Below are positions 16,230-24,926 of a stretch of 48,827 nucleotides of DNA, piece by piece. The translations under genes and the position numbers were made by a program. How positions within the stretch are numbered: the first letter of the stretch is position 1; every line of letters starts with the position of its first letter. A model generated the notes under the pieces. The model saw only the letters and a program-made list of their open reading frames with translations, ran no database searches and was not told the origin of the DNA. The stretch comes from Phycisphaerales bacterium (GTDB taxonomy: Bacteria > Planctomycetota > Phycisphaerae > Phycisphaerales > UBA1924): NCBI GenBank assembly GCA_020427745.1, contig JAGQOC010000001.1, forward strand, positions 1 to 48,827, written 5' to 3'.

Positions 16230-17588
16230 TTATCCGATGCCCGCCCGCTTGAGCACAACCGCCCCCGCCTGCCCCCCCAGCGAGCCCGAGCACACAAGCA
16301 CATACTCCAGCGCCGCGTCGCGGGCCTCAGTTTTCCCGGCATCGAGCCCAGCCCTCGGCGTCCCGCCGTGAACACGCGCGGGCAGTTTCTGATGGTGCAG
16401 ACACATCGCGCCCGCCGCGACCATCAGCCCGCCGTGACCCGCCATCGTGTTGCCCACATTCGGGCACAGCGTCACCATCGGCACCGACCCGAGCTGGTCG
16501 CCGAAGACCGCCCTCAACGCACCCGCCTCCAGGTCATCGAACTGCTTGACACCCAGCCCCATCGGCACAATCGCATCGATCTTCCCCGCGTCGATCCCGG
16601 CGTCCTTCAACGCCCAGTTGATCGCCCGGACCAACCCGCCGTCGATCGGCTCGGGGTCCGGCTCATCAAACACCCCCGGGAACACCGGTGCCCCCATCTG
16701 CGCCGCACCGAACCCGGCAAAAGATGCGTAAACCCTTGCACCCCGATCCTTTGCGTGCACCGACTCCTCAAGCACAACCATCCCGCCCGACTCACCCATC
16801 AACGAGCCCGTTGCTTCCGGATCGAACGGCAGCACGATCCGCGAGCCGTCCGTCTCGTCGTGTGTCGGCGCGAGACGACCCGTGTAATCCCAGCGGAGCA
16901 TCCCCAGCGGGTTGATCCGCGACTCGGCCCCGCCCGAAAAACAGATGTCCGCGCTCCCGCGCTCGATCACCCGCGTGCTCTCCCCGATGCTCAGGATGGC
17001 ACCCGCCTCACCGCCCATGATCGTGTTCGACGGGCCCTCGCACCCGTGGATAATCGTCACATGGCACGCGAGCATGTTCGGCAGGTACTTGAGCAGCCAC
17101 AGCGGCGGCAGGTTGTCCATCCCGCCCCCGCCACCCGCGCCCGAACCCCACGCCTTCATATCAAACAGCCCGTCATCACCCTCCGCGGTCACCGCCGCCC
17201 GCGCCAGCTCCTCCGTGTCCGCGGCGATCAGCCCCGCCCCGATCTGACACCCCGTCCGGGATGGATCGATCGAGAACCCGCTCGCGCCCTCGGGCGAACC
17301 CCGCGTTACAAGCCCCGCGTCGTCGGCAGCGAGCTGGGCGCTCATCACCGCCAGCTCCGTGTCCCGCGCCATCACCTTGGTCGCCTTGCGATAGCTCTTG
17401 GGCACACAGTCCCGGATATCGATCCCGCGGACCTCGCCGGCGAGCTTTGAGCGGAACCCGGACGCATCGAGGGCGGAAATCGGCCCGATCGAGCTCGCAC
17501 CCTGCGCAATCGCATCCCAGAACGACCCGGCGTTGTTGCCGATCGAACAGACCGAACCGATCCCTGTAATGCTCACTCCGCGGCGCAT
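16230..17588 (-). CDS. ketosynthase homologue lacking catalytic Cys and His (CLF-like)
   Basis: A 452-residue thiolase-fold protein of the KAS I/II family. KYLPNMLACHV near residue 168 is a typical KAS block. Aligning GPSNTIMGGEAGAILSIGES with the normal GPN-T-TACA-G-IGEA stretch puts Glu194 where the catalytic Cys should be. The HGTGT segment is GLGVK, so the first His is gone, while GHGG (His385) is kept. This resembles chain-length factors (KS-beta), in which Cys is replaced by Gln. The start is ATG 17588; no Shine-Dalgarno is seen and TATCAT lies 5 bases upstream. Upstream open frame (to 17660) is not used. Likely partner: the FabF-like protein in the same operon. Confidence 0.85.
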   Translation of the reverse strand: MRRGVSITGIGSVCSIGNNAGSFWDAIAQGASSIGPISALDASGFRSKLAGEVRGIDIRDCVPKSYRKATKVMARDTELAVMSAQLAADDAGLVTRGSPEGASGFSIDPSRTGCQIGAGLIAADTEELARAAVTAEGDDGLFDMKAWGSGAGGGGGMDNLPPLWLLKYLPNMLACHVTIIHGCEGPSNTIMGGEAGAILSIGESTRVIERGSADICFSGGAESRINPLGMLRWDYTGRLAPTHDETDGSRIVLPFDPEATGSLMGESGGMVVLEESVHAKDRGARVYASFAGFGAAQMGAPVFPGVFDEPDPEPIDGGLVRAINWALKDAGIDAGKIDAIVPMGLGVKQFDDLEAGALRAVFGDQLGSVPMVTLCPNVGNTMAGHGGLMVAAGAMCLHHQKLPARVHGGTPRAGLDAGKTEARDAALEYVLVCSGSLGGQAGAVVLKRAGIG

Positions 17589-17709
17589 AAGGGATGATAT
17601 CCCCCCGCGCGATCGGTTTGGACGAAGCTTTATGAACAAACCTTGATGAAGGGCACACATTTCGCCGGCATCTCACGCACAACCCTGCCCCAGGAGACGA
17701 CAATAGCCC

Positions 17710-18993
17710 ATGGACCTGCATCCACGCATCCCGGAGGAATCAAAGCCGAACGCGGACGCGGGCAACGCCCTGCTCCCGGCGTCGATCCTTCTGGGCGCGA
17801 TGATCCTCGCGATCTTCATCCCGCTGATGCTCCTCTTCGCGTTCGCAGCCCTCCTCTGGCTCGCCGCCGTCGCCTATCAGCGCCACATCATCATCGATCG
17901 TCAGCGAGCTCGCCTCGAGCACGCCGAGGAAGCGGCCGCCCAATCCGGTATCAACGCCAAACGGCTCGGGTCCATCCTCAGCGCCTCCGATCTCCCGATC
18001 CTCGCGACCGACCAGCACGGGGTCATCACCAACTCAAACGGCGCCGCCCACCAGATCCTCGGCGGCGGACGCTCGCTGCGGGGTGTTGCGCTCGACGAGC
18101 TCATCACCCACAAGCCCGTGCTCGAGCTCGCCCGTCACGCGCTCTCGGGGGAATCCGGTCACGCCCGGTTCTCGCTGCCCATCCTCGGACAGACGCACGA
18201 GCTCGATGTCGCCGCCGATCCGCTCCCAGGAGCCGACGGCTGCGTGTTCACTTTCCGCGACATCACCGAGCTGACCAAGGCCGTGGCGCTCAAGGCGGAC
18301 TTCGCCGCCAACGCGAGCCACGAGCTCCGCACCCCGATCGCCTCGATCCGCGGCGCGGTCGACACACTCATGGGCCCGACCCCGCCCCCGGAATCGATGC
18401 GTGTGCGCATGATCGAGATGATCTCCGGCAACGCGACACGCCTCGAGCTGCTCGTCAACGATCTCCTGGATCTCTCGAAGCTGGAATCAACCGACGCGCC
18501 GCCGACGATCGAGCCTATCGATCTGGATACGCTGATCTCTGGGATCGCCGAGCAGTTTGCGCCGATCTGCATGCGCCGATCGATCACGATCGAGCCAACG
18601 ATCGAGGAGCCCGTGCGCACCATCCACAGCGACCGATCCCTGATCGGGCTCATCCTCCGCAACCTGATCGAGAACGCCACGAAGTTCGCCAACGAGGGCA
18701 CCAGCATCCGTGTGAGCGTGCGTCCGGCAGAAATCGGCGTCGTCATCGAGGTCGCCGACAAAGGGATCGGGATCCCCATCGCCGACCAGCAACGAATCTT
18801 CGAACGCTTCTACCAGGTCGACGACGCCCGATCGGGCACCAGCGTCAAACGCGGCACCGGGCTCGGGCTCGCGATCGTCAAGCACGCCTGTCGACGCCTC
18901 GGCGGATCCATCGGTGTCCGCTCCGTCTACGGACAGGGCACCACGATGCGCGTCACCCTGCCGGACCGCCACCCATCAGCATCCACTCAGTAG
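17710..18993 (+). CDS. PhoR-like sensor histidine kinase
   Basis: A 427-residue membrane histidine kinase. Hydrophobic residues 22-56 form one or two membrane spans with almost no periplasmic part. Residues 85-187 look like a PAS domain. The dimerisation box is ASHELRTPIAS with phospho-acceptor His204. The ATPase domain shows the N box NLIENATKF, G1 DKGIGI, F box ERFYQVD and G2 GTGLGLAIVKH. With no sensing loop outside, it may depend on a partner such as a transporter, as PhoR does with Pst-PhoU; this is inference. No response regulator lies in the window. GGAGA lies about 11 bases before the ATG. Its last 7 bases overlap the convergent lipoprotein gene. Confidence 0.92.
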   Translation: MDLHPRIPEESKPNADAGNALLPASILLGAMILAIFIPLMLLFAFAALLWLAAVAYQRHIIIDRQRARLEHAEEAAAQSGINAKRLGSILSASDLPILATDQHGVITNSNGAAHQILGGGRSLRGVALDELITHKPVLELARHALSGESGHARFSLPILGQTHELDVAADPLPGADGCVFTFRDITELTKAVALKADFAANASHELRTPIASIRGAVDTLMGPTPPPESMRVRMIEMISGNATRLELLVNDLLDLSKLESTDAPPTIEPIDLDTLISGIAEQFAPICMRRSITIEPTIEEPVRTIHSDRSLIGLILRNLIENATKFANEGTSIRVSVRPAEIGVVIEVADKGIGIPIADQQRIFERFYQVDDARSGTSVKRGTGLGLAIVKHACRRLGGSIGVRSVYGQGTTMRVTLPDRHPSASTQ

Positions 18994-19499
18994 TCCACAC
19001 CCTCGTGCTCGATCGCGTGCTGCCGGACGAGCGCCGCCTGGATCCGCTCGATCAGTTCCTTCTCGTGCTCTTGCAGCCCATGCCGACCGAGTCGGCACTC
19101 CAGCGTGAGCCCGTCGGACGGCTCGATCCCCAACCCCACGCCTCGCCGCGTCACGACCAGCTCTCCCGGTTGCCCCTTAAGGGTCCGCAGTGTGTAGTTC
19201 CGCGTTGTTACACCCTCGGTCTCGCCCGGTCGGGCGATGATGAGCATCTCCATCGCCGCGCCGGAAACCGCCGCGTCGACGGGCTTCCACCCGTGATGGG
19301 GGGTCCGCGCAGGATCCACGCCTTCCGCCCGGAGATGACCGCTGCGGAAGAGCGGAATCGCCGGCGAAACCGCCGTTTCCGTCGATTGACACCCCCCAAG
19401 AACAAACACCACAAGCCCGATCAGCACGACCGACCCGCGGACAGAACGGGCGATCATGGATTTCGTGGAGGCGGTACGGGTGCGGTGGGGAGATGTCAT
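18987..19499 (-). CDS. hypothetical lipoprotein
   Basis: A 170-residue protein with a lipoprotein signal ending in FVLGGC (Cys37). After the cleavage site no known domain is recognised; the middle part looks beta-rich and the C-terminus is helical (LQEHEKELIERIQAALVRQ). The ATG at 19499 is chosen because TAGAAT lies 6 bases before it, as if the message were leaderless; ATG at 19457 would give a more usual 22-residue signal and is a real alternative. It overlaps the 3' end of the histidine kinase gene by 7 bases on the opposite strand. Confidence 0.65.
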   Translation of the reverse strand: MTSPHRTRTASTKSMIARSVRGSVVLIGLVVFVLGGCQSTETAVSPAIPLFRSGHLRAEGVDPARTPHHGWKPVDAAVSGAAMEMLIIARPGETEGVTTRNYTLRTLKGQPGELVVTRRGVGLGIEPSDGLTLECRLGRHGLQEHEKELIERIQAALVRQHAIEHEGVDY

Positions 19500-19511
19500 A
19501 GAATCATTCTA
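19499..19511. promoter_or_regulatory. TAGAAT-C-ATTCTA palindrome between divergent genes
   Basis: A perfect 6+1+6 inverted repeat. Each arm reads as a -10 hexamer (TAGAAT). The minus-strand arm is 6 bases from the ATG of the lipoprotein gene; the plus-strand arm points toward the 7TM-HD gene 120 bases away. It may be two overlapping -10 elements or an operator. No good -35 was seen. Confidence 0.4.
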
Positions 19512-19624
19512 CCGATCCCCCGACCCGGTGCATGCCGGTAAGAGGACCCGGGCGAGATTCAAACCGGACCGGATCGGTCCCCCCAAAGTGCCGATAGAAC
19601 GGCGGACGGACCCAACCAAAGCCC

Positions 19625-22075
19625 ATGCCCAAAGAGACCACCAAAACCGCGAGCAAGCCCGCCCCCAAAACCGGGCAGGGTACCCCGCGCCGGGTTGTCG
19701 TCCGGATCGGGGACCGCTCGCTGCGACACCGGATCGCGGACTGGATCGCGTCGCCCAATCTCTTCTGGGGTGTCGTGGTCTTCACGATCTTCGTGCTGCT
19801 CGTCGGCGTCGTCACCATCTGGACACGGAGCCAGCCGCTCGTAGCCGTGGACCAGATCGTCCGCCAGACACGGATCTCCCGGGTGGAGTTCAGCGCCGAG
19901 GACCTCCAGCAGACGGATCGGCTCAAGGAAGACGCGAGGCAGAATGTCCCGAGGGTCTACGCCGCGGATCTGCCGGTACTCGAGGACATCCGCGCCTCGC
20001 TCGCCAACCTCCCGCGGACACTCGCCGGGGTCGAGGAGTTCGACAAGGTCGACGCGAATATCCGTCGCGAGTTCGGGCTCAGCGAGCCCGCGTTCGCGGC
20101 GCTCGTAGCCGTCAACAACGACGAGACCGCCGCAGCGGCGTTCAACGCGAGCGTGCAATCGCTCGACGGCATGCTCCGCCGGCGCCCGATGATGGACCGC
20201 CAGACCTGGCAGCGCGCCACCCAAGAGGGGCGGAACCCGCAGATCGAGCTCCGCTACGGGCCCGCGGAGGAGCACATCGCGGACCCGCTGCGTGTAAGCC
20301 GCAACGACGCGGTGAACATTGAGAACGCGGAGCAGTTCGGGGTCGAGGTCGCGCGGATTATCGAGATCGCGGGTTTCACAGACCCGATCGCATCGATCGT
20401 CCGCGAGCGTCTGATGCGCAACGCCCGCCCGACTTTTACCGCCGACAGCGGGGCGACGATCGTTTCGCAGAACATGGCCGCCGACCAGATCCTGCCCGTG
20501 CGCCGGGTGATCACGGTCGGGCAGCGCCTCTACGCACGCGGCGACATCCTCGAGCAGTCCGCGCTCGAGCTGGCGCGACAGGAAACCCGAGAGTTCCACC
20601 GCCAGGGCAAGCTCTCTCGCCGTGTCCTCAGATGGATCTCGATCTTCGGGTTTATCGGTGCCCTCGCCATCGGGCTGGGCGGGTACATCATGGTCTATTG
20701 CCCGAAGATCGCCCTGCGCCCGGCGCGGTTCGGGTGGATGGCGGCGTTGATGATCATCGCGGTCTACGGCGCATCGCTCCTCGGTGCCAACGACCCGAGG
20801 TTGATGTGGCTCAGCGCGATCACCCCCGTCGTGCTTGTCGCGGTGCTCGTGTGTGTCGCCTACGACCAGCGGACGGCGTTGATCGTCTCGACGGTCACCG
20901 CGATCCTCATCGCGATGTCGCTGCGTCTGGAGACGAGCATGGTCATCATCATGTTTGTCGGGATCGGCTTCGCGGTGGCGCAGCTGCGGGAGATCCGCGA
21001 GCGACGAACACTCATCCGCATGTCGATCGTGACCGCCCTCGCCCTCGCGGTCGCGACCGTGTTTGGGCAGCTGATCGACCTCCCGACCGTCGGCGCGGGG
21101 GGGACCGCGATCATCGGCGCCGTGCTCTTCGCGGGCCTGCAGGCGATGATGGCCGGCCTTGTCGTCGGCGGGATCGCGCTATTCATCCTGCCGTTTATCG
21201 AGCGCGTCTTCGACATCACCACCGGGATGACACTCATCGAGCTGCGCGACCCCAAGCAACCAATCCTGCGAGAGCTCCAGCAGCGGGCACCGGGAACCTA
21301 CAACCACTCGCTCAATGTCGCATCGATCGCGGAGAGCGCGGCCGAGTCGATCGGCGCCGACGCGCTGCTCACCTATGTCGGATGCCTCTACCACGACATC
21401 GGGAAGATGAACAAACCCGGGTACTTCATCGAGAACCAGTCCGGCGGACGCAACAAGCACGACAAGCTCACGCCCGCGATGTCCCTGCTCATCATCATCG
21501 GACATGTCAAGGACGGGATGGAGATGGCCCAGGAACACGGGCTTCCCAAGGCGCTCCGCCACTTCATCGAGGCGCACCACGGCACGACGCTCGTTGAATA
21601 TTTCTACCACCGCGCCCGCGAGCAGGCATCGGGCGAGGGCGAGCAGCGGACCGCCGAGCAGATCCTGAAGGACAACGCCGAGCAGCTGCCCGACGAGGTC
21701 GACTACCGCTATCCCGGGCCCAAGCCGCGGACCAAGGAGGTCGCGATCACGATGCTGAGCGACGCGGTGGAGAGCGCAACGCGGACACTCGCCGAACCCA
21801 CCCCGGCGCGGATCGACGCGCTCGTGCGCACGCTCGCGAACAAACGCATGAGCGACGGACAGTTCGACGAGTGTGACCTGACCTTCCGCGAGCTGAGCAC
21901 GATCTGCGAATCGATCTCCAAAACCGTCGCGAGTATCTACCACGGACGGATCCGCTACGCGAGCACGGACACCGAAAAAGGGAAGGACAAGCCCAAGCCG
22001 AAGCCCGAGGCAGTGAAACCCGAGCCCGCCGCACCCAACGGCGGGCAAGAGGCAGAGGGCGAGCCCAACAGCTGA
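19625..22075 (+). CDS. 7TM-HD family phosphohydrolase (PgpH/YqfF-like)
   Basis: An 816-residue membrane enzyme. One membrane span near residue 48 is followed by an extracytoplasmic 7TMR-HDED-type domain (about 75-320), a membrane block of about seven helices (330-540) and a cytoplasmic HD domain (545-770). The HD pair is His590-Asp591 in CLYHDIGKM, with other metal-site motifs in TYNHSLNVA and EAHHGTTLVEYF. In Firmicutes this architecture (PgpH) degrades c-di-AMP; substrate here is inferred from the architecture only. The last 50 residues are a Lys/Pro/Glu tail. No Shine-Dalgarno precedes the ATG. It ends 3 bases from a convergent small gene. Confidence 0.92.
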   Translation: MPKETTKTASKPAPKTGQGTPRRVVVRIGDRSLRHRIADWIASPNLFWGVVVFTIFVLLVGVVTIWTRSQPLVAVDQIVRQTRISRVEFSAEDLQQTDRLKEDARQNVPRVYAADLPVLEDIRASLANLPRTLAGVEEFDKVDANIRREFGLSEPAFAALVAVNNDETAAAAFNASVQSLDGMLRRRPMMDRQTWQRATQEGRNPQIELRYGPAEEHIADPLRVSRNDAVNIENAEQFGVEVARIIEIAGFTDPIASIVRERLMRNARPTFTADSGATIVSQNMAADQILPVRRVITVGQRLYARGDILEQSALELARQETREFHRQGKLSRRVLRWISIFGFIGALAIGLGGYIMVYCPKIALRPARFGWMAALMIIAVYGASLLGANDPRLMWLSAITPVVLVAVLVCVAYDQRTALIVSTVTAILIAMSLRLETSMVIIMFVGIGFAVAQLREIRERRTLIRMSIVTALALAVATVFGQLIDLPTVGAGGTAIIGAVLFAGLQAMMAGLVVGGIALFILPFIERVFDITTGMTLIELRDPKQPILRELQQRAPGTYNHSLNVASIAESAAESIGADALLTYVGCLYHDIGKMNKPGYFIENQSGGRNKHDKLTPAMSLLIIIGHVKDGMEMAQEHGLPKALRHFIEAHHGTTLVEYFYHRAREQASGEGEQRTAEQILKDNAEQLPDEVDYRYPGPKPRTKEVAITMLSDAVESATRTLAEPTPARIDALVRTLANKRMSDGQFDECDLTFRELSTICESISKTVASIYHGRIRYASTDTEKGKDKPKPKPEAVKPEPAAPNGGQEAEGEPNS

Positions 22076-22078
22076 TCG

Positions 22079-22246
22079 CTATTTCTTGCGTTTCTTGCTC
22101 CCGCCGCGTCCGGCGCCGCTCGCGCCCTTGCCTCGCATCTTGCCCGTGCTCCGCTTCGTCCCCATCTCGGTGAACATCGCGACAAAGAGCACCAGCGAAC
22201 CAACCACCACCACGACGAGAATCAGGATCAACAGCCAGCTGGGCAT
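22079..22246 (-). CDS. 55-residue single-pass membrane protein
   Basis: An unrecognised small protein: a strongly hydrophobic N-terminal span (MPSWLLILILVVVVVG then LVLFVAMF) and a basic, glycine-rich tail ending in SKKRKK. The start is well supported, since GGAGGT lies 5 bases before ATG 22246; the longer open frame to 22297 is rejected. The basic tail should stay in the cytoplasm and could bind nucleic acid or phospholipid head groups, which is inference. Convergent with the 7TM-HD gene. Confidence 0.7.
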   Translation of the reverse strand: MPSWLLILILVVVVVGSLVLFVAMFTEMGTKRSTGKMRGKGASGAGRGGSKKRKK

Positions 22247-22308
22247 CGCGCACCTCCGGCGGGCAGTATACCAGATCCCCCACCCGCCGCAAGACAACCT
22301 ATACTTCC

Positions 22309-23058
22309 ATGATGCTCACCAAGCTCCGTCTCATCCAGCGCGCCCACCGCTACAAGCGCCGCCACGATCCCGCCGAGATCGCCGAGATGCTCAGGCGCAT
22401 CCCCAGCGGGGGCACCGCGATCGACATCGGTGCGCACAAGGGCGCGTACTCCTACTGGATGGGCAAAGCCGTCGGCCCAAAGGGGCGTCTGGTCGCGATC
22501 GAGCCGCAGCCCGATCTCGCGCATCGACTCAAAGAGTACTACAAGTCCAACCCACGCGTCCGCGTCCGCCACAGCGCGGTGTCGGACAGCACGGGCACGA
22601 TCACGCTGCACATCCCCGACGCCGGCCCCTCGCACGGCGCGACAATCCGCGAGCTCAAACCGGGCGAGAGCGTCCGCGTCATCGAGGTCCCGAGCATCGC
22701 GTTCAGCGAGCTGCCCGGCGAGTTCGCGCTGCGCCGGATCGACTTCATCAAGTGCGACTGCGAGGGCGCCGAGCGGGTGATCTTCGGATCCGGAACGGAT
22801 GTCCTCGACAAGTTCAAGCCGACCGTGCTCGTGGAGTGCGAGAAACGACACGCCGAGGAGCACTGCGACCCCGTCGGCGAGCTCTGGGAGATCTTCCGCT
22901 CGCTCGGATACAACGGGCACTGCTTCGTCGGCGGGCGGCTCATCGACATCAACAACTTCGATTACGCGACGCACCAGCGCGACCCGAAGGACAAGCCGAA
23001 CTACGGCAACAACTTCCTCTTCGTGCACCCGCAGAAATCAAGCATGCTGATCCGCTGA
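22309..23058 (+). CDS. FkbM-family methyltransferase
   Basis: A 249-residue SAM-dependent methyltransferase of the FkbM type. Motif I is AIDIGAHKGAYSYW near residue 38, followed by VAIEPQPDLAHRL (acidic loop binding the SAM ribose), then SAVSDSTGTITLHIP and FIKCDCEGAE, all typical of FkbM proteins. Such enzymes often O-methylate sugars of surface glycans or natural products; the target here is unknown. The gene starts with ATGATG; TATACT ends 3 bases before the first ATG and 6 before the second, so a leaderless start at 22312 is possible. Its last 21 bases overlap the convergent DinB-like gene. Confidence 0.9.
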   Translation: MMLTKLRLIQRAHRYKRRHDPAEIAEMLRRIPSGGTAIDIGAHKGAYSYWMGKAVGPKGRLVAIEPQPDLAHRLKEYYKSNPRVRVRHSAVSDSTGTITLHIPDAGPSHGATIRELKPGESVRVIEVPSIAFSELPGEFALRRIDFIKCDCEGAERVIFGSGTDVLDKFKPTVLVECEKRHAEEHCDPVGELWEIFRSLGYNGHCFVGGRLIDINNFDYATHQRDPKDKPNYGNNFLFVHPQKSSMLIR

Positions 23059-23628
23059 ATCAGACCCGCCCCCCATCAGTTTCTCGTTGAACGCTTTCGT
23101 CGCGCCCGGCGGGAGGGTGAACCATACCCATCGATCTGTGCCGACGAGTTGGCGGGCGATGATGTTGATCTGCCCGATGTGGAAGCTGTAGTGATCGAGC
23201 TGGCGGGCGACGGCCGCGTGCACGGGGTGCGGCACCGAGCGGATCGTGACGATCTTTGAAAGATCCGCCCGCGTCAGCCCATCCAACGCATCAAACAACC
23301 GGCCCCACCCGGCGTTCCACCGCTCCATGATCCGTGCGCGTTCGCCCCCGGAGTGCTCGGTCGGCGGGTCGAACTCATGGTCGCGGTCGCGTGAAGGCTT
23401 CTCGCCGTCGGTAGTGAGAAAGTCCGTCCACCGGCTCAGCATGTTCCCGGCCAGATGATTCGCGATCACCGCGCACGAGTTGAGCCCCGGCGAGAGGACC
23501 GCGAAAAACTGTTCGTCGTCGAGCTGGTCAAACGCGTGCTCGCCGAAGGCCTTCTGACGCTCGAAGACCTGTTTCCATACGCTGATCATGTCGGATGGCA
23601 GAGGCTCCGCAAACTGGGTATTGCTCAT
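23038..23628 (-). CDS. DinB/DUF1572-like protein
   Basis: A 196-residue four-helix-bundle protein of the DinB superfamily, closest by eye to DUF1572. Family features are the helix LNSCAVIANHLAGNMLSRW with an inward His, and QLDHYSFHIGQINIIARQL with the conserved HxxxHxxQ metal-site pattern. Members bind a divalent metal, and some are thiol-dependent transferases, which may fit the BshB1-like gene found 1.8 kb away (inference). ATG 23628 follows GGAGGA by 6 bases. It overlaps the dihydrouridine synthase stop (ATGA), so the two are translationally coupled. Confidence 0.85.
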   Translation of the reverse strand: MSNTQFAEPLPSDMISVWKQVFERQKAFGEHAFDQLDDEQFFAVLSPGLNSCAVIANHLAGNMLSRWTDFLTTDGEKPSRDRDHEFDPPTEHSGGERARIMERWNAGWGRLFDALDGLTRADLSKIVTIRSVPHPVHAAVARQLDHYSFHIGQINIIARQLVGTDRWVWFTLPPGATKAFNEKLMGGGSDSADQHA

Positions 23629-24908
23629 TGGTTTTCCTCCTGCCCATACCATATCCGCAACACTTCCCCCCACTCCTCCAGGCTCTTCACCTGGATAAAC
23701 GCCCGCTTGACCTCCTCGCCATTCGGGTGGTGGGCCGCGAAGCGGATGCCGAACTTCCGCATGTTCTTCGCGGTGTGCAGCTCCGGGTCGCGCATCGACT
23801 GGTTCACCGCCAGCGCGAGCTCGAAGTGCTGCTCGAGCACCTCACGCTGCTCCTGCAGTGTCGGCGGCATCGGCTCTCGCCCCTCCAGCAGCGAACGCGC
23901 CTGGCGGAACACCCACGGGTTGCCGATGCATCCGCGCGCGACGCTCACCCCCGCGAGCCCGGTGTACCCGATCATCCGGAAGATCTGCTCGCTGTCCCAG
24001 ACATCGCCGGACCCGAAGATGATGCGTTCGGGGTTGCGCTCGACGAGGTGCTTGAGCGGATCCCACCGCGAGGGCCCGATGTACTTCTGCTCGACCGTGC
24101 GCCCGTGGACGGTCGCCCACGCGATCCCGATGTCGTACGCGGCATCGAACAGCCTGAAAAAGTTCTCGACCATCTCGGGCGTGTCGTCATAAGACCGGCG
24201 GATCTTCATCGTCACCGGGATCTCCGCGGGCAGCGCCTCGCGCACGGCTTCGAGGATCCTGATCGCGCCGTCGGGCTCGCGGAGCCAGTGCCCGCCGCGG
24301 GCCTTCTTCGAGATCTTCTTGACCGGGCACGCGAGGTTCACATCGATCGCGGCGAAGGTCGTGCTCTCGGGCTCGGCTTCGAGTTGCGGTGTGTGCGTTG
24401 CGCGGGATCCGCCGCGCTTCTCGCGGAAGAAGTCCGGCGTGCCTTCTTTATACGCGGCCTTGCGGTAGTGCTTCGCGCCGCGTTTGCCCTGCTCGATCAT
24501 CATCACGGCGGCCGCCGCCATCTCGGAGGGCTCGCTGCCCATGATCTGCCCGATCAGCGGCTGATCCTCGACGCCGCCCGGGATGTTGTCGTGGATGTCG
24601 CCGAGGTCGGCCTTGGCGAACCCGCGTCCGCCGGCCAGGAGTGTGCGATCGAGCAGCGCCTCGGTGACGCAGATCGGGCACCCGTGACGGCGCGCGATAA
24701 TCCGCATCGCGGCGTCGGAATAGCCCGCCAACCCCGCCTGATAGAACGGCGCATCGAACGACGGGAGGATCTGGCGCACACGCGGATCCATCCCGCCTGC
24801 TCCGAAACGCTCGACGAGCGATTCGGCGACCCGCCGCGGATCGATTTCCTGCGCCCCGGCCGCGATCGCGAAACTCGGGGGCGTCGCGTTGTTGCCATCG
24901 CAGCCCAT
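23625..24908 (-). CDS. tRNA-dihydrouridine synthase family protein
   Basis: A flavin-dependent TIM-barrel enzyme that reduces uridine to dihydrouridine in tRNA. Visible family marks are FYQAGLAGYSD (FMN-binding start of the barrel), VNLACPVKK with the catalytic Cys, IPVTMKIRRSYDD, TVHGRT and ARGCIGNPWVF. About 45 extra residues (GKRGAKHYRKAAYKEG and on, roughly 130-180) precede the catalytic strand. ATG 24908 is used here, with TATCGT 7 bases before it; ATG 24791 would remove 39 poorly conserved N-terminal residues and is plausible. Which Dus class it belongs to cannot be judged. Confidence 0.88.
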   Translation of the reverse strand: MGCDGNNATPPSFAIAAGAQEIDPRRVAESLVERFGAGGMDPRVRQILPSFDAPFYQAGLAGYSDAAMRIIARRHGCPICVTEALLDRTLLAGGRGFAKADLGDIHDNIPGGVEDQPLIGQIMGSEPSEMAAAAVMMIEQGKRGAKHYRKAAYKEGTPDFFREKRGGSRATHTPQLEAEPESTTFAAIDVNLACPVKKISKKARGGHWLREPDGAIRILEAVREALPAEIPVTMKIRRSYDDTPEMVENFFRLFDAAYDIGIAWATVHGRTVEQKYIGPSRWDPLKHLVERNPERIIFGSGDVWDSEQIFRMIGYTGLAGVSVARGCIGNPWVFRQARSLLEGREPMPPTLQEQREVLEQHFELALAVNQSMRDPELHTAKNMRKFGIRFAAHHPNGEEVKRAFIQVKSLEEWGEVLRIWYGQEENQ

Positions 24909-24926
24909 AGGGGGGACGATAGGAGG

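Noticed and set aside
17643-19541. 632-codon plus-strand open frame over the histidine kinase
   Set aside because: Arg/Pro/His-rich translation; the neighbouring frame has all histidine-kinase boxes.
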